Part shown: positions 26,055 to 35,078 of the stretch, in pieces | Layout: every line of letters starts with the position of its first letter | How positions within the stretch are numbered: the first letter of the stretch is position 1 | Assembly (NCBI GenBank): GCA_013349405.1 | Contig: DUZS01000019.1 | Location: 1 to 64,000 of the forward strand | From: Desulfuromonadales bacterium | GTDB lineage: Bacteria > Desulfobacterota > Desulfuromonadia > Geobacterales > Pseudopelobacteraceae | Direction of reading: 5' to 3' | DNA: 64,000 bases | The notes under the pieces: generated by a model | What the model was told of the DNA's origin: nothing | The model's input: the letters and a program-made list of their open reading frames with translations, nothing else | Databases searched by the model: none | Position numbers and translations under genes: made by a program

Positions 26055-27047
26055 TCAGTTTACTCGAAAAAGATGCTGTAATCTGGAGAGTAAATCCAGA
26101 CGGAATATTTTTAACATGTTCCCATGTGCGTCGTACAATACCCCATCACGGTTGTGGCACGCTGCATCACGGCATTGGGATATAGAATTGAAAATGTGCA
26201 TATATATGTCCGCTTCGGAGCTAATAATACAAGAAGCAAGAAGTGACTCAAGCCAAGCCAGTTCAGGACCTGCCCACTGCATACAGCTCACATCCGTGGA
26301 CATGATATTGTCTATGCCAATGTTTTCCCCGTAGCGTACTCCGTATTTAAGGGCGATTTCGTCAATTGACTCCATATTTGCAAAACAGCTCTCTGCCAGT
26401 AATTTCCAGTGATAGTTTATGTTCTCTCGACTCAAAATCATGGCGATATTGCCGGTAAATAATTTTTTAATAAGTTGCTCTTTTGATCTGATGGGTACAT
26501 GTATCAAGCGGAAAGGAGGCTCTTTTGTCTTTAGTCTCCTCGATCTCTTGATATTGTGATTGCCGGCGTCGACAATTATGTTACCTACTTTTGATTTGGC
26601 TGACCGGCATATTACCACTTTTTGAATTGTTGAACGGTAGATTGGAGCATTAATCAGTCTGCCGGATGGATCTAATGCCATATTATCCCAATTCATAAAA
26701 AACAACTCTGTATCAAGTGAGGTCAGGCATGTGTTCAGCATAGCAGCATCACTGAAAGGTAAGAATTCGTCAGCATCAAGCAAGAACAAAAAATCTGGAT
26801 TGGTATCTACAAAACAGCTGTTTACAAGGTATGAGACCAGAACGGACTGAATTTGTGATCGTGAGTCAAGCCGGAACACTTTTATTTTGCCGGTCTGATT
26901 GGCCTTATCAACAATTTTTTCGTAAGTGCCATCATTTGACATGTTGTCGCATAAGTAGGCGACGTCAAAGCAAGAGCAGATGTGCTCAAGAAATGCATCA
27001 ATAATATCTATTTCATTTTTAATCATTGAAACGACGGCTGTTTTCAT
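26055..27047 (-). CDS. GT2-like (GT-A) glycosyltransferase
   Basis: 330 residues. AVVSMIKNEIDIIDAFLEHI and LCDNMSNDGTYEKI form the N-terminal nucleotide-binding half, and FLLDADEFLPF holds the DxD motif. This pattern belongs to GT2-like enzymes that start MxKNE. LIHVPIRSKEQLIKKL further on is also typical of that group. An in-frame GTG six bases earlier is less likely. AT-rich; about 90 bases of spacer separate it from the next GT2 gene upstream. Confidence 0.8.
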   Translation of the reverse strand: MKTAVVSMIKNEIDIIDAFLEHICSCFDVAYLCDNMSNDGTYEKIVDKANQTGKIKVFRLDSRSQIQSVLVSYLVNSCFVDTNPDFLFLLDADEFLPFSDAAMLNTCLTSLDTELFFMNWDNMALDPSGRLINAPIYRSTIQKVVICRSAKSKVGNIIVDAGNHNIKRSRRLKTKEPPFRLIHVPIRSKEQLIKKLFTGNIAMILSRENINYHWKLLAESCFANMESIDEIALKYGVRYGENIGIDNIMSTDVSCMQWAGPELAWLESLLASCIISSEADIYMHIFNSISQCRDAACHNRDGVLYDAHGNMLKIFRLDLLSRLQHLFRVN

Positions 27048-27137
27048 ATGCACCCACTGATCATACTATTAATGATACAACATTGTGTCGTTATCGCCGT
27101 ATGCTGCTGGTTATAGGCAGTTTTGATATCAGCTCTG

Positions 27138-28067
27138 TCAACAGACCTTTGCCATGATTGAGCGATCACTCTGGGTGAAGGTTGGCCGGCGATTGGCTCG
27201 CTCGCGCAAAACCTCAGCAATCCTCGGCAGCGCCATGAACATTCCCACAAACTTATACTTCCGGAAGGAAAGAATATCCCAGAGAAGCGATGGCACGAGA
27301 CACAGAAAATATCGCCAGATTAACCAGGTATCGGTGATGTTAACCCACATGAAGATATGCTTGTTCCGGGCAATGAGAAACTTGATCTTACGTTGGCGAT
27401 GGTATTTGCGGATGGTTGAGTTTACTGGATGCCACACCGTCGCAGCAGGTTCCATCACGCACCGCCAACCGCGTTTCCATGCATGATAGGATAAATCCAC
27501 GTCTTCCACGTAAAAGGGCGCATAAAGTGTCGAAAACCCGCCGAGTTCACGAAGTTTTTTTCTGTCATAACAACTCGATCCGCCGGAGGCGAAGAAAAGT
27601 GGAATCTCCCCGGTTGTGGGTGGCGTTGACAGACTGGCATCGCCGAACCAGCAAATTCCGGGGCGCATTTTATATATTGCCTGCTGGCGACCGGTTGCCG
27701 GGTCGAGTACATTTGGTGTCACGGCAAAAATAGTATTATCATTGAAGCGTGGAAGAACTTTTTCCAGCAGATCCGGTTCAACTGTTACATCGTTGTTCAG
27801 AGCAAGGATAATGTCATGACAGGCGGCATGAATGCCACGGTTCATCGTCTCGGCAAATCCCAAATTTTGTTTGTTATGGATAACAATGACTGTTGGGAAC
27901 TGGCTCTCAAGTTGTTGCAGTGAGTCGTCGCTGCTGGCGTCATCGACAACAATGACTTCAGACGTGGCATCTATACGTGCCAGCGCTTCAAGCAATGGCG
28001 GCAGGTTCTTCAGCAGCAAGTCACGGCCGTTAAAGGTGGGGATGACCACTGACACTGAAAACTTCAT
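27138..28067 (-). CDS. GT2-family glycosyltransferase (rhamnosyltransferase-like)
   Basis: 309 residues starting SVVIPTFNGRDLLLKNLPPLL, with IVVDDASSDDSL, NLGFAETMNRGI and ALNNDV holding the metal-binding motif. The DVDLSYHAWKRGW block (ED-type acceptor site) and the MRPGICWFGDAS stretch resemble dTDP-rhamnosyl- and related transferases. C-terminal hydrophobic stretches near 245-285 may hold it to the membrane. Its ATG overlaps the end of the upstream GT4 gene (ATGA). Composition returns to the local average from here upstream. Confidence 0.85.
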   Translation of the reverse strand: MKFSVSVVIPTFNGRDLLLKNLPPLLEALARIDATSEVIVVDDASSDDSLQQLESQFPTVIVIHNKQNLGFAETMNRGIHAACHDIILALNNDVTVEPDLLEKVLPRFNDNTIFAVTPNVLDPATGRQQAIYKMRPGICWFGDASLSTPPTTGEIPLFFASGGSSCYDRKKLRELGGFSTLYAPFYVEDVDLSYHAWKRGWRCVMEPAATVWHPVNSTIRKYHRQRKIKFLIARNKHIFMWVNITDTWLIWRYFLCLVPSLLWDILSFRKYKFVGMFMALPRIAEVLRERANRRPTFTQSDRSIMAKVC

Positions 28068-29137
28068 GCTCTTCCTTTCAAAGCGCCGTACAAAGTCTCA
28101 TAGGCGTCTATCATTCGGGACAGGGTGAATTCAGCCGCAACCGACGCGCAGTTATCAAGCCGACTTGTGATGGGGTGAATCTGGTCGCGGAGCATACGGA
28201 CAACCGCCTCAACGAAAGCCGGTGCATCGTCGACGAGCACGCCGGCTGCATCACACGTTACAATTTCAGGATATCCACCCGCCCGATACCCGACAAATGG
28301 GGTCCCAACCGCCAGCCCCTCAATAACAGTGAGTCCGAAACCTTCATTCCGGAAAGCACTGACATTCAGGTCGAGGCCGGCCAGGGCATCTTTCATCTGC
28401 TCACGCGGAATACGACCAAAAAAAACAACAGCTTCTGCTACACCCAGGCGCTCAGCCAGCTCCACTAGTGCCGGTTTTCTCGAATCGTCTTCGCCGATCA
28501 GAATCAGGGCCAGCTGAGGGAAAATCTTCCGGAGGGCGGGAAGCATACCAATCAGTTCATCCTGGCCCTTGTAAAAGGCTCCTACCACCCCCAACAAAGG
28601 TCGACAAAAGCCAATCAGTGAATGACGGCCCCAGAAATTCCGGTCTGGGTCGGAAAACATGTGCAAGTCGATGCCGTTGACGATGACTCCGAGTCGCGGC
28701 CCGATGGCGGGTAGTTTCGCACGGATTCCACTGGCAATGTATGCAGACACGGTGATAATTTGATCCGCCAGCCCATAGACAAATAAATTCGGTTTACCGG
28801 GGAGACAGTGCTGCGTAAGCAATAATGGAATCCGCCGTGGTTTGGCCAGCAATGCGCCCAAAAGCAGGTCGTGGTCGCGGTGACAGTGAATAATGTCAAA
28901 CCGCTCTTTCACTGCCCGGATTGCTGCAGCGAAAGGGGCGATAACAGCCGAAAATCCTGTACGGTCGACCGGTAACACGTGATAGCCACTGTGCTCAAAG
29001 CGTTGCTGCACTAATCCGTTGCGTCGGGCAACAACGGAAATAGAGTTTCCGCGCCGTTCTAATTCCAAGGCCATGGCCAGCATCTGTTCTTCAGCCCCGC
29101 CCCATCCGCGACTGGTATTAACAAAGGCTATTTTCAT
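28064..29137 (-). CDS. GT4-family glycosyltransferase
   Basis: 357 residues opening KIAFVNTSRGWGGAEEQML. HCHRDHDLLLGALL is in the N-terminal domain, and the donor-domain E-x7-E region reads FRNEGFGLTVIEGLAVGTP. It shares its whole layout with the gene just upstream on the same strand, including IPREQM against VPREQI, so the pair probably arose by tandem duplication. Overlaps of 4 bases at both ends indicate one operon. Confidence 0.87.
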   Translation of the reverse strand: MKIAFVNTSRGWGGAEEQMLAMALELERRGNSISVVARRNGLVQQRFEHSGYHVLPVDRTGFSAVIAPFAAAIRAVKERFDIIHCHRDHDLLLGALLAKPRRIPLLLTQHCLPGKPNLFVYGLADQIITVSAYIASGIRAKLPAIGPRLGVIVNGIDLHMFSDPDRNFWGRHSLIGFCRPLLGVVGAFYKGQDELIGMLPALRKIFPQLALILIGEDDSRKPALVELAERLGVAEAVVFFGRIPREQMKDALAGLDLNVSAFRNEGFGLTVIEGLAVGTPFVGYRAGGYPEIVTCDAAGVLVDDAPAFVEAVVRMLRDQIHPITSRLDNCASVAAEFTLSRMIDAYETLYGALKGRA

Positions 29138-30243
29138 GAAGTGGCAGAACCCAGCAAAGAGCGGTAGAAATTAAGGTACGTTTGTCCCATGACTTTTATG
29201 GTGTAGCGCTTTTCTACCAGTGCATAGCCCGATCGCCCCATATTGAAGCGACGCTCGTTGTCAATTAGCAGCGCTCCGGTAGCTGTCGCAAAATCTGCCG
29301 TACCGCCATCGATTATGACACCGACATCTTCTCCATTAAAAATATCAACAAAACCGCCTTCGTTAAAAGCAACTACCGGCGTTCCTGCCGCCAGACTTTC
29401 AAGGTGAACAATACCGAAACCTTCATTACGGTGCGTCGTTACAGAGAGGTCAAGATCATAAAAGATATTCTGAATCTGTTCTCGCGGCACGAGGCCGGTG
29501 AAAACAATATTTTTTTCAACCCCGAGCTCTCTGGCCCGTGCTTCGAGCGGCTCCACCAGATCCCGTGCCTTATTGTTTCCGATGAAGACCAGATGTATTT
29601 CCGGGAATTCCTGTTTTAATTGCGGCAGCATTTCGATCATCTCAATCTGATTCTTCCAGAATTCTCCGACCATACCGATAATCGGAAAGGAAAAATTCCT
29701 CAGGTAGCGACGGGGCCGGTCGGCTGTAAACTTTGATGAGTCAGGAGGCGGTGGCAAAGTAATGCCATAATAGAGAATAGTAGTCCGGGACGCCATGGCA
29801 GGGCTTCTGCGCAAAAGTTTTGTTTGTACGTGTTCTGAGATGCAGACAACAGCATCAACAGCATTCAAAAAAAGCTGATAGTGGTCTGTCGGCAAATGGT
29901 AGCTCATCATTAGACGGCCGGGTGAGCCAAAAGGAAATGCGCAGCGATAGGACACTACGGCCAGGGCAAGGTCATGCTCCCGGTTGATGGAGACAATGTC
30001 GAATCGTTCCCGTCGCAACATGGCAACCAGGCTAAAGAATACCGCAGCGCTGTTCCAGCCATACGTGTAGGGCGTCAAGTGAACGGGAAAGCCAAGCTCA
30101 GCAAATCTGGTTTCGTTGACCGTATCTTGCCGCACCAGAAAGTGGACCTCGACACCGTTGTTGCGTAATTCGATTGCCAGGTCTTTGAGGTGTTCCTGGC
30201 CACCGCTCCATCCTTTGCCGTTATTTATGAGAAGAACCTTCAA
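29134..30243 (-). CDS. GT4-family glycosyltransferase
   Basis: 369 residues, KVLLINNGKGWSGGQEHLK at the start and HRNEGFGIVHLESLAAGTP as the donor-site E-x7-E region. INREHDLALAVV corresponds to HCHRDHDLLLGAL of the paralogue downstream. It should transfer a hexose or heptose to the growing core. It overlaps both neighbours by 4 bases (ATGA). Confidence 0.87.
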   Translation of the reverse strand: MKVLLINNGKGWSGGQEHLKDLAIELRNNGVEVHFLVRQDTVNETRFAELGFPVHLTPYTYGWNSAAVFFSLVAMLRRERFDIVSINREHDLALAVVSYRCAFPFGSPGRLMMSYHLPTDHYQLFLNAVDAVVCISEHVQTKLLRRSPAMASRTTILYYGITLPPPPDSSKFTADRPRRYLRNFSFPIIGMVGEFWKNQIEMIEMLPQLKQEFPEIHLVFIGNNKARDLVEPLEARARELGVEKNIVFTGLVPREQIQNIFYDLDLSVTTHRNEGFGIVHLESLAAGTPVVAFNEGGFVDIFNGEDVGVIIDGGTADFATATGALLIDNERRFNMGRSGYALVEKRYTIKVMGQTYLNFYRSLLGSATS

Positions 30244-31349
30244 TTGTGCTTACCCGATTTATAGTCATTCTGCTTATTAACTCGAATAATATCGATGCTA
30301 TCAATTTCTTTTATAACCATCTCCACAGAAATCGCTTCAAGGCATTCCGGTCTTCCTCTTGGTGACGGCTCGCATTCGCTGAAGAATATCTGCTTGCAGG
30401 GACTGCACGGGAATTGCTGAGAGACCACCCGGCATTTTTCTCCCCATGGGCCGAATTTAAGCGGCGATTGCGGACCGAACAGCGCTATCAGTGGCACTCG
30501 CAATGATGCGGCGAGATGCATGATGCCACTGTCATTGCATACCAGCAGTTGACAGCGGGAAAGGAGCGCCATGGATTGCCGTAGAGAGGTGCAACCCACT
30601 GCCTCCAGCGCCTGATGCTTCATAGCAGAGCGAATGGTCGGCAACGCTTCCAGGTCTTTCGGGCCGCCAAAAAAGAGGATCCGAGCGCCATACAACTCTT
30701 GAATTTTCCCGGCCAATTCAATGAAGTTGTCGAGATGCCAGGCCCGGGGCGGATTTGCGGCAAACGGGTGAATACCGATTACCAGTTCGCCCGGTGCGAC
30801 CCCCGCTTCTTCAAAAAAACGGTCGGCGAACTGGCGCTCCTCGCTGGAAAGCCACGCTTCCAGATAATCGTCTATCACCAGAATGCCGTCGGCCCGAAGT
30901 ACATCGAGGAAATTTTGTACCTCATGCTGGTCGTGGCGGTACGGCACCGTTTTGGTCAACAGAAAACTGCGCCCTTCAGTGGCAAAGCCGATGCGTTGCC
31001 GGGCACCGGAAAGGAAGCCCATGAGCGCACTGCCAAAGGAGCGTTTCAGAACATACACGGTGTCGAACCGCTTGCTACGCAGTGCCCTGATAAAGCTCAG
31101 TTTGTCACCAAAAGTACGGTGCGTCCCCTGGCTGTCGGCATGAATGGTTACCGGATCCCAGGAGATAAATTCATCCACGTACGGAATGCCGCTGACAACT
31201 TCAGAGGAACCGGGTGCGACCACCCAGGCGATATAAGCGTCAGGTTCAGCCCGCCGCAGATTGCGCAGAAAGGGGATCGTGAGGATGGTGTCACCGATGA
31301 AGCGGTAGCGCAAAACCAGAATTCGTTTACGTTCTTTTTCGTGGACCAT
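30240..31349 (-). CDS. GT9 heptosyltransferase-family protein
   Basis: 369 residues, third GT9 enzyme of the locus. RILVLRYRFIGDTILTIPFLRN is split by its nucleotide-donor turn, and CNDSGIMHLAASLRVPLIALFG is the donor site. CSPCKQIFFSEC near the end holds the usual Cys group. It starts one base after the stop of the Trm112-like gene and overlaps the GT4 gene downstream. It probably adds a heptose, as with WaaQ or WaaF; which one is not decidable by eye. Confidence 0.82.
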   Translation of the reverse strand: MVHEKERKRILVLRYRFIGDTILTIPFLRNLRRAEPDAYIAWVVAPGSSEVVSGIPYVDEFISWDPVTIHADSQGTHRTFGDKLSFIRALRSKRFDTVYVLKRSFGSALMGFLSGARQRIGFATEGRSFLLTKTVPYRHDQHEVQNFLDVLRADGILVIDDYLEAWLSSEERQFADRFFEEAGVAPGELVIGIHPFAANPPRAWHLDNFIELAGKIQELYGARILFFGGPKDLEALPTIRSAMKHQALEAVGCTSLRQSMALLSRCQLLVCNDSGIMHLAASLRVPLIALFGPQSPLKFGPWGEKCRVVSQQFPCSPCKQIFFSECEPSPRGRPECLEAISVEMVIKEIDSIDIIRVNKQNDYKSGKHN

Positions 31350-31538
31350 TCAGGAAACCCGCTCCGCCTGGTCGATCAGCATGACAGGTATGCCGTCACG
31401 TACCGGAAAGGAGAGGGCGCAGTGGCGGCAGAGCAGGGCAGAACGATCCGTACCCGGTTCAAGCTCTCCGGTGCAGGATGGGCAGGCAAGTAAGGCAAGC
31501 AGTTCTTCTGAGATCATTGGATTAACCTTTAACTCCAT
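31350..31538 (-). CDS. Trm112/YcaR-like zinc-ribbon protein
   Basis: 62 residues (55 if it starts at the ATG at 31517). LLALLACPSCTGEL and CRHCALSFPVRDGIPVML give the four zinc ligands C19, C22, C37 and C40 and the strongly conserved C-terminal strand. In E. coli the homologue YcaR lies between lpxK and kdsB, and here it directly follows lpxK (46-base gap). Trm112-type proteins act as partners of methyltransferases; the bacterial partner is unclear. Confidence 0.85.
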   Translation of the reverse strand: MELKVNPMISEELLALLACPSCTGELEPGTDRSALLCRHCALSFPVRDGIPVMLIDQAERVS

Positions 31539-31584
31539 TTTTCAAACACCCCTAAAGGGGAACAAAATGCCATAAAAGCCGATT

Positions 31585-32667
31585 TTATGGAAGTAAATTG
31601 CACAGCAAAACCAGCAACTCCGCCGACCTTTCGACCTCAATCTCCAGCCTGGCTACGTAGGTTACTGCGGCAATGTCGGGCGCCAGTCTCTTCAGTTTGA
31701 CCCCATCCTTCTCGGTTGTGATCGCATATTCAGCGCCGCTGCCCTGCATTGCGGCTCTGATGTTTTCAAGACGGATATGGTCGTAGTCAACATGGTCCGG
31801 AAAGGGGAGGACCTGTACGATAGTAAGTCCCCTTTCACGTAAGCCGGAAAAAAAGAACTCCGGGTGCGCTATGCCGGCAAAGGCCAGAAATCTGTGACCT
31901 TGCAGAGCAGACAGCGAAACCGGCTCTCCGCCCCGCAGGGGAAGGACGTCAACCAGGCGATGTGAAGCCGCATAGGTTGGTTTGCCGGGGAGATTGGCGG
32001 TGATAGTTGTGCCTTCAGGAGAGCGCGTCATGATGATCAGGTCGGCGCGACGTGTCGCGGTGGCCGGCTCCCTCAACAATCCGGCCGGGAGAGTCCAACC
32101 GTTACCAAGCGGCCTGGCACAGTCCTGCAGCAGGATATTGAGGTCCCGCCAGAGGCGCAGGTGCTGAAAGCCGTCATCCAGCAGAAAAATGTCCGGTGAA
32201 AGCTGCTGCATTGCCAGTTGGCCGGCGGCATAGCGATCCGTGCCGATCACGACCATCAGCCCCGCTACTGTTGATGCCAGCAGATACGGTTCGTCGCCAC
32301 ATTCACCAGGACCGAGCATGACAGTGACACCATCGCTGACGACGATGCTCTGTCCTTCCAGGGAGCCGCCATACCCGCGTGAAAGTACGACTACCCGGTA
32401 ACCCTGCGCAATCAGCAGGCGGGCAATAAAAGCCGTAATCGGGGTTTTGCCGGTGCCGCCGACGGTAATATTACCGATCGAGACGACCGGTCGTGGCAGG
32501 CGGTGGGTTTTTAGTATGCCACGTCGGTACAGGCCGACGCGCAGGTACTGAATACACGAATACATCTGAGCAAACGGGGCGAGCAGAAGAATTGCCAACT
32601 GATCCGAAGTTGTTGAGCGATTGCCGTTGGCCAGTTCGCGCCAGTATGTGAGAAAAGGAGCGTTCAT
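31585..32667 (-). CDS. lpxK: tetraacyldisaccharide 4'-kinase
   Basis: 360 residues. An N-terminal membrane-associated helix precedes SIGNITVGGTGKTPI, with the Walker A loop at 70-75. DDGFQHLRLWRDLNILL is the catalytic DDGFQH block and ITTEKDGVKL lies near the C-terminus. It phosphorylates the 4' position of the lipid A disaccharide at the inner membrane using ATP. Its ATG overlaps the waaA stop by 4 bases. An 8-bp hairpin (31570-31590) spans its own stop codon. Confidence 0.95.
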   Translation of the reverse strand: MNAPFLTYWRELANGNRSTTSDQLAILLLAPFAQMYSCIQYLRVGLYRRGILKTHRLPRPVVSIGNITVGGTGKTPITAFIARLLIAQGYRVVVLSRGYGGSLEGQSIVVSDGVTVMLGPGECGDEPYLLASTVAGLMVVIGTDRYAAGQLAMQQLSPDIFLLDDGFQHLRLWRDLNILLQDCARPLGNGWTLPAGLLREPATATRRADLIIMTRSPEGTTITANLPGKPTYAASHRLVDVLPLRGGEPVSLSALQGHRFLAFAGIAHPEFFFSGLRERGLTIVQVLPFPDHVDYDHIRLENIRAAMQGSGAEYAITTEKDGVKLKRLAPDIAAVTYVARLEIEVERSAELLVLLCNLLP

Positions 32668-33953
32668 AACAACCGTGCAATTTCCTGCATATGATGTTTT
32701 GTTGCTCCGCCATTGTCGCGCATCATCTTCAAGCCGTTCTGTCCCAGAACCTGCCGCAGGGTTTCATTCGTAACGACGGTGCGCACTGTTTCAGCCAGCT
32801 TATCCGGAGTTTCAAGCTGAATTCCGGCGCCGTACTGGAGAACCAGGTGCGCAATTTCTCTGAAGTTATTCATATACGGGCCAAAGATACTTGGAATGCC
32901 GAGTGAGGCCGGCTCTAAAAGGTTATGCCCGCCGGTCGGTTTCAGACTCCCGCCAACAAAGGCGAGGTCAGACAGGGCATACAGCCCCATCATTTCTCCG
33001 ATTGAGTCAACCAGCAGCACCTCTCCCGCTTGGAACAGAGTCTCATTTGGCGGCGTCAGGGATGTGCGCCGCCGGTATCGCAGGCTCATGCTTTCGAGCA
33101 GCAGGGCAACCTCAGTGGAGCGTTCGGGATGACGCGGGACGAGTAGAAGAAAGAGGGTTTCGCATGTTGTCAATAGTTCCCGATATGCGGCGAGAATCAT
33201 CTCCTCTTCTCCGGGATGGGTGCTGGCGGCAACCATTACCGTCAGGGTTGCCGGTATGGCGTAATGTCCTCGAAGCTGTGATTTCTCTTCGTCAAGTATC
33301 TGATGGTAGGGGATGTCGTACTTGAGATTACCGGTTACCACCGTCCGCTCCGACGCCGCGCCGATGGCAACAATACGTTCCCGGTCCGCTTCTGTCTGCA
33401 TGCAGAGAGAGGAAAACTGCTGCAGTGAGTGGCGGAAGAACCAGTCAAACTTCAGGTAACGACCGAAGGAGCGGTCGGATATCCGTCCGTTGGCCAACAT
33501 GACCGGGATGCCCCGTTTCGTTGCTTCGTTGGTGAAATTTGGCCATATCTCGGTTTCCATGATGATGATCAGCGCCGGCTTGATTTTTCTGAGCGCAGAA
33601 TGGACTGCGGGAAGAAAATCAAACGGGAAGTAGATGCAGAGGTCTTTTTCCGGGAATGTGGTACTGATCGCCCGTCCGGTCTCAGTCGTATTGGACATAA
33701 GTATGGCGTGATCCGGATATTTTGTTTGGAGAGCTTTGAGCAGCGGACGGGCGGCTATGGATTCTCCTACCGATACTGCGTGCAGCCAGATTACCGGCTT
33801 TCTTCGGATAACGGTCAAATCTGTCTCAGAAATGAGACCGAATCGTTCCCGAAAAGCGGGGGGCCTGCCACGACTGACGGAGCGGTAGAGATGGTAAAAG
33901 ATGACCGGTACCAGCAGGAAGAGGGAGAGTATGTTGTAGGCGAGATAAAACAT
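32664..33953 (-). CDS. waaA: Kdo transferase
   Basis: 429 residues. An N-terminal membrane anchor (LAYNILSLFLLVPVIFYHLY) is followed by FGLI, then WLHAVSVGE, with the catalytic Glu in that block. MSNTTETGR and GGSLKPTGGHNLLEPA complete the GT30 signature. It adds Kdo from CMP-Kdo to lipid IVA; whether one or two residues cannot be read from sequence. The start at 33953 fits the family; an upstream in-frame start at 34025 would extend into the dispersed repeat and is rejected. Confidence 0.94.
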   Translation of the reverse strand: MFYLAYNILSLFLLVPVIFYHLYRSVSRGRPPAFRERFGLISETDLTVIRRKPVIWLHAVSVGESIAARPLLKALQTKYPDHAILMSNTTETGRAISTTFPEKDLCIYFPFDFLPAVHSALRKIKPALIIIMETEIWPNFTNEATKRGIPVMLANGRISDRSFGRYLKFDWFFRHSLQQFSSLCMQTEADRERIVAIGAASERTVVTGNLKYDIPYHQILDEEKSQLRGHYAIPATLTVMVAASTHPGEEEMILAAYRELLTTCETLFLLLVPRHPERSTEVALLLESMSLRYRRRTSLTPPNETLFQAGEVLLVDSIGEMMGLYALSDLAFVGGSLKPTGGHNLLEPASLGIPSIFGPYMNNFREIAHLVLQYGAGIQLETPDKLAETVRTVVTNETLRQVLGQNGLKMMRDNGGATKHHMQEIARLL

Positions 33954-33973
33954 TATATGGTGTCCTGAAAGGG

Positions 33974-34132
33974 TTTTTAACACAAAGACGAACAAATTCT
34001 TTAACGCAAAGACCCTAGGTCGCAACGACGCAATGGAAAACCAGAATCAAAAACAGAATCATTTTATGGCTGGCACATGCCTGTTCTGCCATTCCTTGCG
34101 CCCTTGCACCTTCGCGCCCTTGCGTTGCAGCT
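33974..34132. repeat. dispersed-type repeat, inverted AACGCAA-rich arms
   Basis: The gap between waaA and the acyltransferase gene holds two direct copies of TTTAACNCAAAGAC, 24 bases apart (33976 and 34000). The right arm (34089-34130), reverse-complemented, gives AACGCAAGGGCGCGAAGGTG and ends in CGCAAGGAATGG, mirroring CGCAATGG at the left arm's end. AACGCAAAGACGCAAAG-type repeats are familiar from many bacterial intergenic regions. It is not coding. Confidence 0.6.
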
Positions 34133-34160
34133 TTTGATTTTTGTTCTCTCTCGTGAAAAT

Positions 34161-35078
34161 CTAAACTGTCGGCTCACCCGCCCGCTTCCAGCGGCGGTGC
34201 ACCCAGTACCAGTCAGCAGGATGGGCACAGACGAACGTTTCAAGATACTGTGATAATGTTTGTACGTCCTGTGCGATACCGGTTTCGGTGCGATCACCGC
34301 ACGGAATGAACTCGGGAAGGAATCTCACTGCGTGCCGTTCCTCTTCTCTGTATCCGAAAAAGGGGACAACTGGGACCCCGGTTTTATGCGCAATAACGAC
34401 AGGCGCCTTCAGTGCCCATGCCTTTCTGCCGAGAAAGTCAATCAGGACTCCGTTCTGCTCGCCAGCGGCCTGATCGGTAAGCATAACGATGACGCCATTA
34501 TTTTTAATAACGCCGAGCATCGCCTTTAATGCGGATTTTGTGTAAATTACCTTGTTGCCGTAACCCATGCGCATTTTTTCAATAATTGTGTTCAGGTACG
34601 GGTTGTTCTGTTTGCGAGCGATTGCCCAGATGTTCTCATCCAGATGTTTTTTTGCGGAGAGAGAAAGTTGTTCCCAGTTGCCGCAATGGCCGCCGACGCA
34701 GAGTACGCCGATGTTTTTTTCTTTTGCACGCAGATAGTTCTCAAGGCCATGTACCGTCATTGTGTCAAACAATTCGGCGTCTTTGCCATGATACAGTCGG
34801 CACACCTCTACTATGGAAGTCCCCAGGTTGATGAATGTTGCCAAAGCGATTTCTTCGGCAGTGTCAAAAGCGCCGGTCCAGGCAGGATGGCGCTCCATGA
34901 AGGGGAGGGCCTGGCGGATGTTGTCAATGGCAATTTCACGTCGCCTGACCAGCAGACGATACATTGATTTTCCGATAAGACGGCCGACTGTGCGGGAAAA
35001 GCGCCGGGGGATGGCCGCCATTACCCTGGTAAAGAGATAAAACGATGCTGCTTGAATGGCCCAGATGATTTTTGTCAT
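34161..35078 (-). CDS. lipid A late acyltransferase (LpxL/HtrB family)
   Basis: 305 residues with an N-terminal membrane helix (IIWAIQAASFYLFTRVM) and the acyltransferase motif HCGNWEQ, an H-x4-E catalytic pair (H131, E136). YTKSALKAML and MLTDQAAGEQNG correspond to blocks III and IV of the family. It should put a secondary acyl chain on Kdo-lipid IVA from acyl-ACP. Only one such gene is seen in this window. Its ATG overlaps the msbA stop by 4 bases. Confidence 0.9.
   Translation of the reverse strand: MTKIIWAIQAASFYLFTRVMAAIPRRFSRTVGRLIGKSMYRLLVRRREIAIDNIRQALPFMERHPAWTGAFDTAEEIALATFINLGTSIVEVCRLYHGKDAELFDTMTVHGLENYLRAKEKNIGVLCVGGHCGNWEQLSLSAKKHLDENIWAIARKQNNPYLNTIIEKMRMGYGNKVIYTKSALKAMLGVIKNNGVIVMLTDQAAGEQNGVLIDFLGRKAWALKAPVVIAHKTGVPVVPFFGYREEERHAVRFLPEFIPCGDRTETGIAQDVQTLSQYLETFVCAHPADWYWVHRRWKRAGEPTV

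Noticed and set aside
30615-31493. 292-codon plus-strand frame over the GT9 and Trm112-like genes
   Set aside because: Covers two real minus-strand genes; composition is that of a complement.
33990-34060. AACGCAAAGAC stretch resembling the start of a c-di-GMP (GEMM) riboswitch
   Set aside because: Only the CGCAAAG hexamer-like part fits; the GEMM P1b/P2 stems and GNRA tetraloop are missing, and the sequence belongs to a repeat.
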